From Kitasatospora fiedleri (GTDB lineage: Bacteria; Actinomycetota; Actinomycetes; Streptomycetales; Streptomycetaceae): DNA of 47,829 nt. The notes below the pieces were generated by a model that saw nothing but the letters and a program-made list of their open reading frames with translations, did no database searches and was not told where the DNA came from. The stretch spans positions 1 through 47,829 of the forward strand of contig NZ_OX419521.1 in NCBI RefSeq assembly GCF_948472415.1, read 5' to 3'. This document shows, one piece after another, positions 37,549-44,357 of this stretch. The translations under genes and the position numbers were made by a program. Within the stretch, counting starts at the first letter, position 1. Each line of letters begins with the position of its first letter.

Positions 37549-38090
37549 GTGAGCCGCCGTATCGACGAGGGCCTGGAGCGCGCCGAGCGCACCCGCCCCC
37601 TTCCGCAGTCCACCGCCGCCCAGGTGCGCTTCCTCCTCAAGGGCGCCAAGTCCACCAAGGCCCTGGCCGCCGAACTCGGCGTCTCCCAGCGCACCGTGCA
37701 GCGCTGGCTCAAGGGCCAGGGCAACCCCAAGCCCGCCGCCGCCAAGGCCATCGAGACCAAGGTCCGCACGAAGTGGCAGCCCAAGGTCAAGGAGCGCGTC
37801 CGCAAGGCCGCCGAGGCCAACGGGTTCACGCTGCACTTGTCGGCGACGTTCGGCTACACCGCGGCCGGGGCAGCACCGACGACCCCCGCCCGCGCATGAT
37901 CAGCCAGAAACTGCCCGGCGACGTCGCCCGCCGCCTCTACGCCGCCCGCGACGCCGGAGCCAGCCAGGCTCAGCAGGAGGAGATCCTCGCCGACGCCCTG
38001 TCCGAGCACTACTTCCGCAACAGGGACTCCCGCGCCCGCGGCCTCGACGCCGAGGTCAACTCGGTCGAGTGGATGGACATCGAGGTCTAG
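37549..38090 (+). CDS. tpg: Telomere terminal protein Tpg, one frameshift
   Basis: GTG 37549 follows GGAAGGAACC. The first part is MSRRIDEGLERAERTRPLPQ, then an HTH (STKALAAELGVSQRTVQRWL, GQGNPKPAAAKAIE) and VRTKWQPKVKERVRKAAEAN, then LHLSATFGYTAAG. After a GGGG run near 37866-37870 the frame moves by one base and continues STDDPRPRMISQKLPGDVAR, then RLYAARDAGASQAQQEEILA and HYFRNRDSRARGLDAEVNSV to TAG 38090. Together they give about 180 residues, the expected Tpg length. Tpg is covalently attached to the 5' ends and primes end patching. The break is most likely a missing G in the consensus. Confidence 0.87.
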
Positions 38091-38273
38091 GCGGCGCCCG
38101 CGGCGGCCCCGGGCCCCGCCCGACTGTCCACCGACACCGCCCGGCCCGAGAGCGAGACTGCTGTCGCCGACACCGCCCGCGACGGCCGCCCCGACCCCTA
38201 CGCCACCACCGGCTGCGCCCGCGCCGACCGCATCGCCCTCGAGCTCATCGAGTCCGCCGCCGGCACCACCTGA
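38091..38273 (+). CDS. Possible small ORF without a clear start
   Basis: Directly after the tpg stop, in the same frame, a coding-biased stretch runs to TGA 38273 and reads LSTDTARPESETAVADTARD, then GRPDPYATTGCARADRIALE. There is no ATG/GTG in frame. Either a start was lost to an indel, or a non-standard start is used. Treat it as a weak candidate. Confidence 0.3.
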   Translation, partial: AAPAAAPGPARLSTDTARPESETAVADTARDGRPDPYATTGCARADRIALELIESAAGTT

Positions 38274-38310
38274 CGACCCGACAGAACCCACCGGAAGGAA
38301 CTTGACGTAC

Positions 38311-38562
38311 GTGGACGACGACACCCCCGAGCCCGGCGAGCTGCGCCTGCCCCTGGCGCTCTACCGCGACAACGCCACCGGCGAGATGGTCATCCCCGCC
38401 GCCGAGGTCAGCGGCCTGCTGCGCACCTCCGCCCGGCAGTGGCTGACCTGGGAGCGCGAGGACCAGGCCGAGCTCGACCCGCAGACCGTCGCGCTCCTCG
38501 GCGGCGCCCTGGCCGACCTCGCCGACCAGATCGACGTCGCCTGCATCGCCGCCGCGAGCTGA
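38311..38562 (+). CDS. Small acidic protein, paralogue family member 1 (83 aa)
   Basis: I choose GTG 38311 over TTG 38302 because GGAAGGAA is better spaced. The protein reads PGELRLPLALYRDNATGEMV, then IPAAEVSGLLRTSARQWLTW, and ends LADLADQIDVACIAAAS. The pattern MxIPAxxxxxLLRxxAxxW...LADQIDxxCI recurs in the 39874-40128 protein and, truncated, at 33877. It may be an antitoxin-like or DNA-binding accessory protein, but no family is recognised. Confidence 0.6.
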   Translation: MDDDTPEPGELRLPLALYRDNATGEMVIPAAEVSGLLRTSARQWLTWEREDQAELDPQTVALLGGALADLADQIDVACIAAAS

Positions 38563-38645
38563 CCGGCCGGACGCCTCCTCCCGCTCGAGCCGGTCGGCGT
38601 CAACCGGCTGCTGCGCGCCCTCACCCCTCCCCCGATCACCTCGCC

Positions 38646-38664
38646 GGAGCCCCGACGGGGCTCC
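38646..38664. terminator. Short hairpin GGAGCCCC-GAC-GGGGCTCC
   Basis: A perfect 8-bp stem with a 3-base loop lies 84 bp after the preceding stop and just before the larger hairpin 38673-38720. The two may work together as a tandem terminator. Confidence 0.55.
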
Positions 38665-38672
38665 GTGTCGCC

Positions 38673-38720
38673 GATAAAGCCCCGATGGGCCGCCCGATGC
38701 GGGCGGCCCATCGCTTTATC
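38673..38720. terminator. Strong two-part hairpin terminator
   Basis: GATAAAGC pairs with GCTTTATC, and inside it GATGGGCCGCCC pairs with GGGCGGCCCATC around GATGC, with a 3-base bulge (CCC). It ends the telomere-side operon before the 38810 gene. The following 38721-38809 is AT-richer and probably holds that gene's promoter. Confidence 0.8.
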
Positions 38721-38809
38721 CGAAGACAGAATCGGAATTCACCGGCGCGGAAAGAGCCGACACGGAAAAATATCACCGAATTCACAGAGCACCTGGAAAG
38801 GAAAGCGCG

Positions 38810-39802
38810 ATGACGTCCACCACCCCGGCCGACACCACCCCGGCCGACACCACCCCGACCGCGACCGCGACCGCCACCGTCTTCCCGCCCACTCCGGGGC
38901 CGGCCTACTTGTGGTTCGGGGAGGTGCCCGAGCACCTGCTTACCAAGACCCAGCTGGCCTCCCTGGAGTTGCCGCGCCGTCCCGGCGGGCCGGTGCGCGC
39001 CACCGTGGAGGGCCGCACCCCCGGCGGGACGGACACGTTCGACCTCTACGACCTGGGTGAGTCGGTGCCCACCGCCGCGACCGGCGCGCAGCTGGCCGCG
39101 GCCGCCGCGCGCTCCGCCACCGCCCGGCTCTGCGAGGAGTGCGGGGCCCGGCCCGAGGCGCCGCCCGCTGCCCGGACCGACCCGAAGAACGGCCCCGGTC
39201 GGCTGCTGTGCCGCTCCTGCCTGGCCATCGACAAGATCCGCCACACCCAGCAGCTCCTGCGCGCCGAGTCGGCGGCCGCCGCCAAGGAGCTCGCCGACCT
39301 GGTCGCCGAGAGGGGTGAGCACCTGGTGGTCCTCGACGCCGCCTACACCCTGCGCTCCACCCCCTCCGGCAGGCAGGTTCCGGCCGCCGCCGCGCTCACC
39401 GCCCTCGACCTGTTCGGCACCGTGCTGTTCCGCCGCGTGCTGCGCCTGACCGGCCCGCGCACCCCCTGCCCCGATCCGGACGCCGTCCCGGCCGCCGCCA
39501 CTCTCGACGGGCTCTCCGGCATCCTCGCCGGCCGCACTGTGCTGATGTGGGACCTGGACGACCTCGATGCGCTGCACGCCGCGCTGCGCCGTGCCGGCAT
39601 CGACGTGCCCGCGTTCCTGCCCCGCCGCCGACGGAGCCTGCACGAGCTGGTCACCCGCTGGCGCGCCGACGTCACCACCAACGCCCGGCTGCGCCCGGCC
39701 ATCGCGCCCGGCACCGCGGACCGCCTCCTGCACCTGGTCCACCTCGTCGCCGGCACCACCGGCGCCCGCCGACCCGGCGAGGCCGCCCTGCCCGGCCTGT
39801 GA
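38810..39802 (+). CDS. Zinc-ribbon-containing hypothetical protein (330 aa)
   Basis: ATG 38810 follows GGAAAGGAAAGCGCG. After a repetitive Thr-Pro-Ala-Asp start the protein has YLWFGEVPEHLLTKTQLASL, then a four-cysteine site (RLCEECGARPEA and GRLLCRSCLAIDK, spaced about 28). A helical domain follows (AAAKELADLVAERGEHLVVL), then a C-terminal region with DLDDLDALHAALRRAGIDVP and AFLPRRRRSLHELVTRW. Scrambled pieces of a relative occur at 45277-45700. A role with nucleic acid is plausible from the zinc site and basic patches. The family is not recognised. Confidence 0.6.
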   Translation: MTSTTPADTTPADTTPTATATATVFPPTPGPAYLWFGEVPEHLLTKTQLASLELPRRPGGPVRATVEGRTPGGTDTFDLYDLGESVPTAATGAQLAAAAARSATARLCEECGARPEAPPAARTDPKNGPGRLLCRSCLAIDKIRHTQQLLRAESAAAAKELADLVAERGEHLVVLDAAYTLRSTPSGRQVPAAAALTALDLFGTVLFRRVLRLTGPRTPCPDPDAVPAAATLDGLSGILAGRTVLMWDLDDLDALHAALRRAGIDVPAFLPRRRRSLHELVTRWRADVTTNARLRPAIAPGTADRLLHLVHLVAGTTGARRPGEAALPGL

Positions 39803-39873
39803 GCACCCGCCGCTTCACCGCCCGCCCCGCGCCGTGCGCGATCTGACGCACCGCCACCACCGAGAGGACCTCC

Positions 39874-40128
39874 GTGACCTACCACTCCGACGGCAGCAGC
39901 GCCCGCTTCACCGTCCTGCGGGACCTGGTGACCGGCGGCATCATGATCCCGGCCGACTCCGCCACCGCGCTGCTGCGCGAGACCGCCGGGCGTTGGGTGG
40001 CCGACATCGCCGACCCGCACCAGCCGCCCCGCGACCCGGCCTTCTACGCCAGCGCCCTGCTCGCCCTGGCCGACCAGATCGACGCCGAGTGCATCGGCGT
40101 CGAACTGCGCCCGCTGGCCGACGAGTAG
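39874..40128 (+). CDS. Small acidic protein, paralogue family member 2 (84 aa)
   Basis: GTG 39874 follows GAGAGGACCTCC. The product reads RFTVLRDLVTGGIMIPADSA, then TALLRETAGRWVADIADPHQ, and ends ALADQIDAECIGVELRPLAD. It is a clear relative of the 38311-38562 protein. It lies 85 bp upstream of the RelE-like orphan toxin with a hairpin between them, so it might be an antitoxin, although it lacks a recognisable DNA-binding motif. Confidence 0.6.
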   Translation: MTYHSDGSSARFTVLRDLVTGGIMIPADSATALLRETAGRWVADIADPHQPPRDPAFYASALLALADQIDAECIGVELRPLADE

Positions 40129-40154
40129 CCGCCCCCGCACGCCCGCACCGACCA

Positions 40155-40180
40155 GGCCCGCCACCACGAGGTGGCGGGCC
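40155..40180. terminator. Hairpin GGCCCGCCACC-ACGA-GGTGGCGGGCC
   Basis: A perfect 11-bp stem and 4-base loop sits between the 84-aa gene and the RelE-like toxin gene. It would uncouple the two unless read through. Confidence 0.75.
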
Positions 40181-40213
40181 TTCGCCATGCCCGCGACCTG
40201 AAGGAGGACGTCC

Positions 40214-40498
40214 GTGCCCACCGTCACCTACACCCGAGCCGCCGCCCGTGCCCTGCAGCGCCTGGACGGCCACCGCGCTGACCGCGTCCTGCGCCGCCAG
40301 GTCCACGGCGCCCTCGAACGCCTCGCCGCCGACCCCCGCCACCCCGGGCTGCGCACCCACCGCCACCATGCCCTGCCCGGCCACCTCGGAGAGTTCGTCT
40401 ACGGCTCCCGCGTCGGCGCCGGCTGCGGCTGGCGCATCCACTGGAGCTGGACCCCCTCCGGCTCCATTGAGGTCGTGCGCATCGGCCCGCACCTGTGA
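40214..40498 (+). CDS. RelE/ParE-like toxin, orphan paralogue
   Basis: This 94-residue protein has a RelE-type profile: VTYTRAAARALQRLDGHRAD, ERLAADPRHPGLRTHRHHAL, GWRIHWSWTPSGSIEVVRIG and a terminal PH. It is paralogous to the toxin at 46120-46440 (LARLQTNPRHPGLRSHQYQA, WRIYWKY, VIGPHP). RelE-fold toxins cleave mRNA at the ribosome or attack gyrase. No AbrB-type antitoxin is adjacent here, so it may be controlled in trans by the 45808 antitoxin or be inactive. GTG 40214 follows AAGGAGGACGTCC. Confidence 0.65.
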   Translation: MPTVTYTRAAARALQRLDGHRADRVLRRQVHGALERLAADPRHPGLRTHRHHALPGHLGEFVYGSRVGAGCGWRIHWSWTPSGSIEVVRIGPHL

Positions 40499-40857
40499 CC
40501 CTTCGCCGACTGCTTTTCCGGCACCTTGTGCGGCATCTCCTCGGGCCCGTTCACGGGGAGATGCCGAACAGTTGGCGGTGTGACGCTCGTCACGCTCTCT
40601 GGTGTGGGTCTTCGGTGCCCTGTGATGATGTTGTTGCAGGTAGTGACGGTTTCCTAGTCCTGGGGGTTCACCCAGAAGAGTGGATGGCGACCGGAGTTCG
40701 ATTACCCGAACGGGTGATGCGCGGATGGGGCGTCACATGCTGTGCGGCCAGCGGCCTTTCACGGATGGAGTACGGTTTTCCCAGCCCCAAGGGGCACCCG
40801 GTGCTCACCGACTGCGAGCCGGACCGTCCGGCCGTATCGAGCACAAGGGCGTGCCCC
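40499..40857. other. Control region with CRP-like site, no supported gene
   Basis: The 359-bp gap includes a hairpin-like GAGATGCCG/CGGCATCTC pair (about 40530-40566) right after the toxin gene. It also holds the CRP-like dyad at 40579-40594 and lower-GC DNA. A longer frame runs through it into the small gene at 40858 but lacks coding bias before that point. Confidence 0.45.
40579..40594. promoter_or_regulatory. CRP-like operator 3 (TGTGA-N6-TCACG)
   Basis: TGTGACGCTCGTCACG shares both half-sites and most of the spacer with operator 2 (30262-30277). It lies about 265 bp upstream of the small membrane gene at 40858. Confidence 0.55.
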
Positions 40858-41025
40858 GTGGAGTACGAGGAAAACCAAGATCAATCCCTCCGGGGACGGC
40901 TGCGCCGATGGCTCGGCCGTGCCGTGGCCCTCACCGGCCGGTGGCTGCGGCGCAACGCCGCGGTGATCGGCGCGCTGGGCACCGTGGCGGGAGCGATCGC
41001 CGGGATCGTCGGTATCGGCCGCTGA
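40858..41025 (+). CDS. Small single-span membrane protein (55 aa)
   Basis: GTG 40858 opens VEYEENQDQSLRGRLRRWLG, then a basic stretch (RWLRRNAAV) and a hydrophobic end (IGALGTVAGAIAGIVGIGR). The N-terminal acidic, central basic and C-terminal hydrophobic layout fits a tail-anchored or pore-forming small protein. There is no clear SD. Type-I toxin-like peptides are an alternative. Confidence 0.45.
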   Translation: MEYEENQDQSLRGRLRRWLGRAVALTGRWLRRNAAVIGALGTVAGAIAGIVGIGR

Positions 41026-41152
41026 GCTGACGACCCCGGGCGGACAGCAGCCGGCTGCCCGTGAAGCCCGACCCGCGTTCGCGGGGCAGTCCGTCAGGGG
41101 GCCACCGGCAACCGGCCAGCGCCACCCCGGACTGGAGCAGCGGTAGCACGAG

Positions 41153-41187
41153 AGAACCCCCGGCCAAAAACGGTGGCCGGGGGTTCT
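41153..41187. terminator. Hairpin terminator, 14-bp stem
   Basis: AGAACCCCCGGCCA and TGGCCGGGGGTTCT are perfectly paired around AAAACGG. It lies 128 bp downstream of the small membrane gene and would also stop leftward transcription. The rest of 41026-41290 shows no gene. Confidence 0.8.
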
Positions 41188-41290
41188 TCGCGTCCCCGGG
41201 CGTCGGACGGGCCGCTCGGGTCGCCGGGCTGGAGACCACAGCGGGCACCGTCGTCAAGCCCGGGTGATGGGAATGACCCCGATCTGACGA

Positions 41291-41306
41291 CGTGCAAATT
41301 TGCACG
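41291..41306. promoter_or_regulatory. Perfect 16-bp palindrome CGTGCAAATTTGCACG
   Basis: This AT-centred dyad lies 118 bp beyond the 3' end of the leftward gene 41425-41991 and downstream of the rightward small gene. Together with 41345-41360 it forms a pair of unrelated 16-bp palindromes 54 bp apart, suggesting a protein-binding locus and not a terminator. Confidence 0.55.
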
Positions 41307-41344
41307 CCTGGCCACCGTACCCGCATCGGAGTGCTGGTGAACGC

Positions 41345-41360
41345 CGGGTTGTACAACCCG
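41345..41360. promoter_or_regulatory. Perfect 16-bp palindrome with GTTGTAC/GTTGAAC repeats
   Basis: CGGGTTGTACAACCCG is followed by GTTGAAC (41360), GTTGTAC (41372) and GTTGAAC (41384) in direct orientation at 12-bp spacing. The regular spacing is iteron-like or the mark of a cooperative repressor site. Confidence 0.55.
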
Positions 41361-41424
41361 TTGAACACCGAGTTGTACGCGGAGTTGAACTTCGGGTCCC
41401 GCTGTGTGCCGGACGCTGCGGCGG

Positions 41425-41991
41425 TCAGCCGGTGATGCCGGCGGCGTGCCAGGCAGCGGTGATCTGGGCGAGGGCGGTGCGGGCGGCAGGGGTGTCGGTC
41501 TGCTTGGTGAGGTGGGCGGTGGCGAGCATCCGGGCGGCGGGCAGGTCGAGATCGAGGACGGCCAGGACCCGGTCGAGGTCGGCGAGGGCCCGGGCCGGGG
41601 TGAGTCCGGGGAACAGGATCCCGTCGTCGAGCAGCAGCTCCAGGTTCCCCAGGAGGTCCCCGGCATCGTCGGCCCTGCCGACGGCGCGGTGCAGCGCGTC
41701 GCGCGCCTCGTGCAGTGCGGCGATCCGGAAGGCCGGCAGGACGAGCAGCCGCACCGCGGTGTCGGGCGGGTCTTCGGCGTCGACGGTCTCCACGACCGCG
41801 TCCAGGGCGTCTGCGGCGGTGTCGAAGGTGAGCGCCGGCGCGGCGAACGCGGCGCGGGGGCGCCGGTAGGCGGCGGCCGCGGCGGACCGCAGGACCTCCC
41901 GCAGGGGCGGGACGGTATCGGCCCAGGCCGGGTCGGCAGGCAGCGCGAGGGGCAGGTCGGCGTGGAAGGAGGAAGTCACGGCCGGGAGCAT
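41425..41991 (-). CDS. Hypothetical protein (188 aa)
   Basis: I start at ATG 41991 (MLPAVTSSFHADLPLALPAD); GTG 41979 is an alternative and the frame stays open upstream without coding bias. The protein is Ala/Leu/Asp-rich and fully helical (AAYRRPRAAFAAPALTFDTA, RLLVLPAFRIAALHEARDAL, RMLATAHLTKQTDTPAARTA). It is acidic and cytoplasmic with no known motif. It is one of the few leftward genes of the right half and is divergent from the secreted protein at 42321. Confidence 0.5.
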   Translation of the reverse strand: MLPAVTSSFHADLPLALPADPAWADTVPPLREVLRSAAAAAYRRPRAAFAAPALTFDTAADALDAVVETVDAEDPPDTAVRLLVLPAFRIAALHEARDALHRAVGRADDAGDLLGNLELLLDDGILFPGLTPARALADLDRVLAVLDLDLPAARMLATAHLTKQTDTPAARTALAQITAAWHAAGITG

Positions 41992-42320
41992 GCCCGTCCG
42001 GGTGCCCTCGTGCACTACCGGCGCCTGGGCCTGCCGCCAGCTGTTTTCGGTGGAGCAGTCCAGGGTCCGCGTGCCGCTGCCGGCGGCGATCGCGCGTCCG
42101 CCGGCCTCCGGATGGGCGAAGGCGCCGCCGAGGCGCTGTGCGTTGGAGGGCCCCGGTATCGGGGCAAAGCCGGACAGCCCTCGCCAGGACATGGTCTGTA
42201 TCGAGACAGTTGGCACACGCATTCGGTCATGCGTTTCATTCGTGGGCGATGGGAGTCATCGGGACCGGTAGACAAGGGGGCGCGGCGGCCGAGGCGGCCG
42301 CCGCAGGGAGGGGATACCAG
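41992..42320. other. Divergent promoter region, 329 bp
   Basis: No gene is supported here. The right part (42185-42250) is AT-richer and likely carries the promoter of the secreted-protein gene. Near its end, GCGGCGGCC (42282-42290) and GGCCGCCGC (42296-42304) form a strong stem immediately before the GGGAGGGG ribosome site, which could limit translation. Confidence 0.45.
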
Positions 42321-42995
42321 ATGTTCCGCAAGTTCGGCACCATCGTGGCGGTGGGAGCCTTGGCGCTGGCCGCCGCCGCCACGACCCCGGCCGTCGCGGC
42401 ACCGAAGAGCGCCGCGACAACCCAGCCGCCCGCGTCCGCGCCGGTCGAGGTCGCGCTGGAGTTCAAGGGCTACGACAAGGCCGTCGCGCAGGCCCACGGC
42501 TACACGATCAAGACCAGCCCCCAGGGCTTCGAGTACTCCGTCATCGACAACGCCACGCCCGCCCAGGACCAGGCCGCCCAGGCCAAGGCCGCGATCCGCT
42601 GGGGCAAGGCGGCGCCGACCGGCACTGCCCCTGGACTCGTCCACCCCAACGGCTACGGCGACGTCTTCTCGCCGACCTGCGGCACCGCCTGGATCTCGGG
42701 CACCGCGGTGGGCAACCTCACCGTCGACATCTCCACCGGCTTCACCCTCCTCCCGGGCGACGAGGCGATCTTCTACTTCTGGAAGGTCTACCTGGCCGAC
42801 CCGGGCGGCACCAGCCACCTGCAGTGGGGCCCCACCAGTCTGGCCGATCGCAACAAGTGGTCCGGCCACAAGACTGTCGGTGGACTCACCGTCGGCAATG
42901 CCAGCGCCACGGTCAGCACCGAGAGCTACGCCGTCCTCATCGACGGTTCCTCCTGCAACGCCGGCCCCGCCCAAGCCACCTACGGCATCAACTGA
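42321..42995 (+). CDS. Secreted protein of unknown function (224 aa)
   Basis: ATG 42321 follows GCAGGGAGGGGATACCAG. The precursor starts MFRKFGTIVAVGALALAAAA, a Sec signal peptide with likely cleavage after TPAVAA (about residue 27). The mature protein has a helical first part and a beta-rich second part (VHPNGYGDVFSPTCGTAWIS, NLTVDISTGFTLLPGDEAIF, VSTESYAVLIDGSSCNAGPA) with two cysteines that can pair. There is no catalytic motif. It may be a cell-surface or exclusion factor. It is expressed alone and ends at a strong hairpin. Confidence 0.75.
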   Translation: MFRKFGTIVAVGALALAAAATTPAVAAPKSAATTQPPASAPVEVALEFKGYDKAVAQAHGYTIKTSPQGFEYSVIDNATPAQDQAAQAKAAIRWGKAAPTGTAPGLVHPNGYGDVFSPTCGTAWISGTAVGNLTVDISTGFTLLPGDEAIFYFWKVYLADPGGTSHLQWGPTSLADRNKWSGHKTVGGLTVGNASATVSTESYAVLIDGSSCNAGPAQATYGIN

Positions 42996-43010
42996 CCCAA
43001 ACCGCCCACC

Positions 43011-43056
43011 GGGTGGGTGGCGCCCCTGGCACAATCGCCAGGGGCGCCACCCACCC
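43011..43056. terminator. Very strong hairpin terminator, 20-bp stem
   Basis: GGGTGGGTGGCGCCCCTGGC (43011-43030) is perfectly complementary to 43037-43056 around ACAATC. It lies 15 bp after the secreted-protein stop. Confidence 0.9.
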
Positions 43057-43080
43057 CGCCCCGGACCTCCAGGAGGCGCG

Positions 43081-43581
43081 ATGTACCGCAGCCCCACCCC
43101 GCCCGCCGGCGTCCCCCGGGCGCTGAGCGCCGACGAACTGCTCCACGCCTTCGGCGAGCCGGTCGCCCACCTCGCCGACCCACCCGCGCACTGGCGCGTC
43201 AACCACGACTGCCAGCGCTTCGACGACCACCTCACCGACATCGAGGTGCAGTACATCCACGGCACCGAGCACCAGGTCGTCGTCCGCACCACCCGCCCCG
43301 CCCCCCGGGGCGGCATACTCGCCCCCGACATCCTGCTCGCCGGCTTCTTCCGCACCTACCTCGCCAACTACAGCGACACCCCGGACCCCGAAGCCCTCAC
43401 CGCTACCGTCCCGGGCCCGGAGACCGTGCTGCACCTCGACGGCGCCGAGATCACCGCAGCGACCCTCACCGCCCCCGGCCACCACGCCTTCGCCGCCCGC
43501 AACGGAGAGCGCGCCATCCTCGTCGCTGCCTCCACCCGCCACGCCGTCACCGCCCACCACCTGCGTCTCGTCACCCGCTGA
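43081..43581 (+). CDS. Hypothetical protein (166 aa)
   Basis: ATG 43081 follows CCAGGAGGCGCG. The product reads LSADELLHAFGEPVAHLADP, HDCQRFDDHLTDIEVQYIHG, then a beta-rich C-terminus (ETVLHLDGAEITAATLTAPG, GERAILVAASTRHAVTAHHL). It looks like a compact alpha/beta protein with no membrane segment. Position between a terminator and the iteron-bearing gene shows an independent transcript. The family is not recognised. Confidence 0.6.
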   Translation: MYRSPTPPAGVPRALSADELLHAFGEPVAHLADPPAHWRVNHDCQRFDDHLTDIEVQYIHGTEHQVVVRTTRPAPRGGILAPDILLAGFFRTYLANYSDTPDPEALTATVPGPETVLHLDGAEITAATLTAPGHHAFAARNGERAILVAASTRHAVTAHHLRLVTR

Positions 43582-43631
43582 TCCCGGCCCGAAGAGCCGA
43601 CTGCGCGGCGAACGCCCGGCGTTGCGTTGCG

Positions 43632-44357
43632 GCAACGAAACGCTGGGCCCGCCCTGAGAGCGGGCGGAGGCGGCTGGTTCCGTGGCGGCAACGAAACGCC
43701 GGGCGTTCGACGCCGGAGACCGGACAGCCGGCTGACGGGAGGCGCTGCCAGTGGGGTGCAACGAAACGTCTAGGGTGGTCGGGTGACCATGGATCAGCCC
43801 GACCGGCAGCCCGCTCTCCTTGACCTGGATGTCGCCGTGCCCGCGCCAGCGCTGTGTCCGGGGTGCGGTCTGCCGCTGCCGCCGCGCGCGGCGACCGGGC
43901 GGCCGATCTTGCACCACGACTCCACCTGCCGCAGCCGGGCCCGGCGCCGCCGCCTGCGTGAAGAAGCACAGGCCAAGGCCGCCGATCGGCTGTTGCACCG
44001 CACCGTGTTCGAAGGGCTGGCCTCCTTGGTTGCCGCGCACGCGGGGGACCTGGCCGACATCCTGCACTTCTCCGGCCGGCCGGGGACGTTCTTCGATCCG
44101 GCCCGGGTGGAAGTCGCCCACCAGGGGCTGCGAGAGGCGGTCGCCGACCTGCTGGAGCACGCCGACCAGCAGGTGGCGGCAGTGTGCAACGAAACCCCGG
44201 GCAGGCCCTTCGGCAGGCTGCCTGACGCCGCCGAATCGGACCCGGCCCCCGCCGACTCGGACGGCGCGCATATCCGTGGCGGCAACGAAACCCAGGCCGG
44301 GTCAGCCCCTTCCGCACCCGCTCCCGAGCCGCAGGCGTTCCGTGGCGGCAACGAAAC
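43632..44357. repeat. Six GCAACGAAAC iterons spanning promoter and 5' gene
   Basis: Exact decamers start at 43632, 43688, 43758, 44186, 44282 and 44348. Three (43688, 44282, 44348) share a longer match, TCCGTGGCGGCAACGAAAC. Three copies lie in the 200-bp leader and three inside the coding sequence of the 43783 gene. The first also forms CGTTGC-G-GCAACG. They look like binding sites for one protein, perhaps the product of the gene itself. Confidence 0.75.

Noticed and set aside
37865..37900. Programmed frameshift in tpg
   Set aside because: Although the break is clean, similar one-base losses in G/C runs occur in unrelated genes of the window and no slippery site with stimulatory structure is evident; a consensus error is simpler.
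40495..40857. N-terminal extension of the 55-aa membrane protein
   Set aside because: The upstream part of this frame covers the CRP-like dyad and has no coding bias; the GTG at 40858 better marks the start of plausible sequence.
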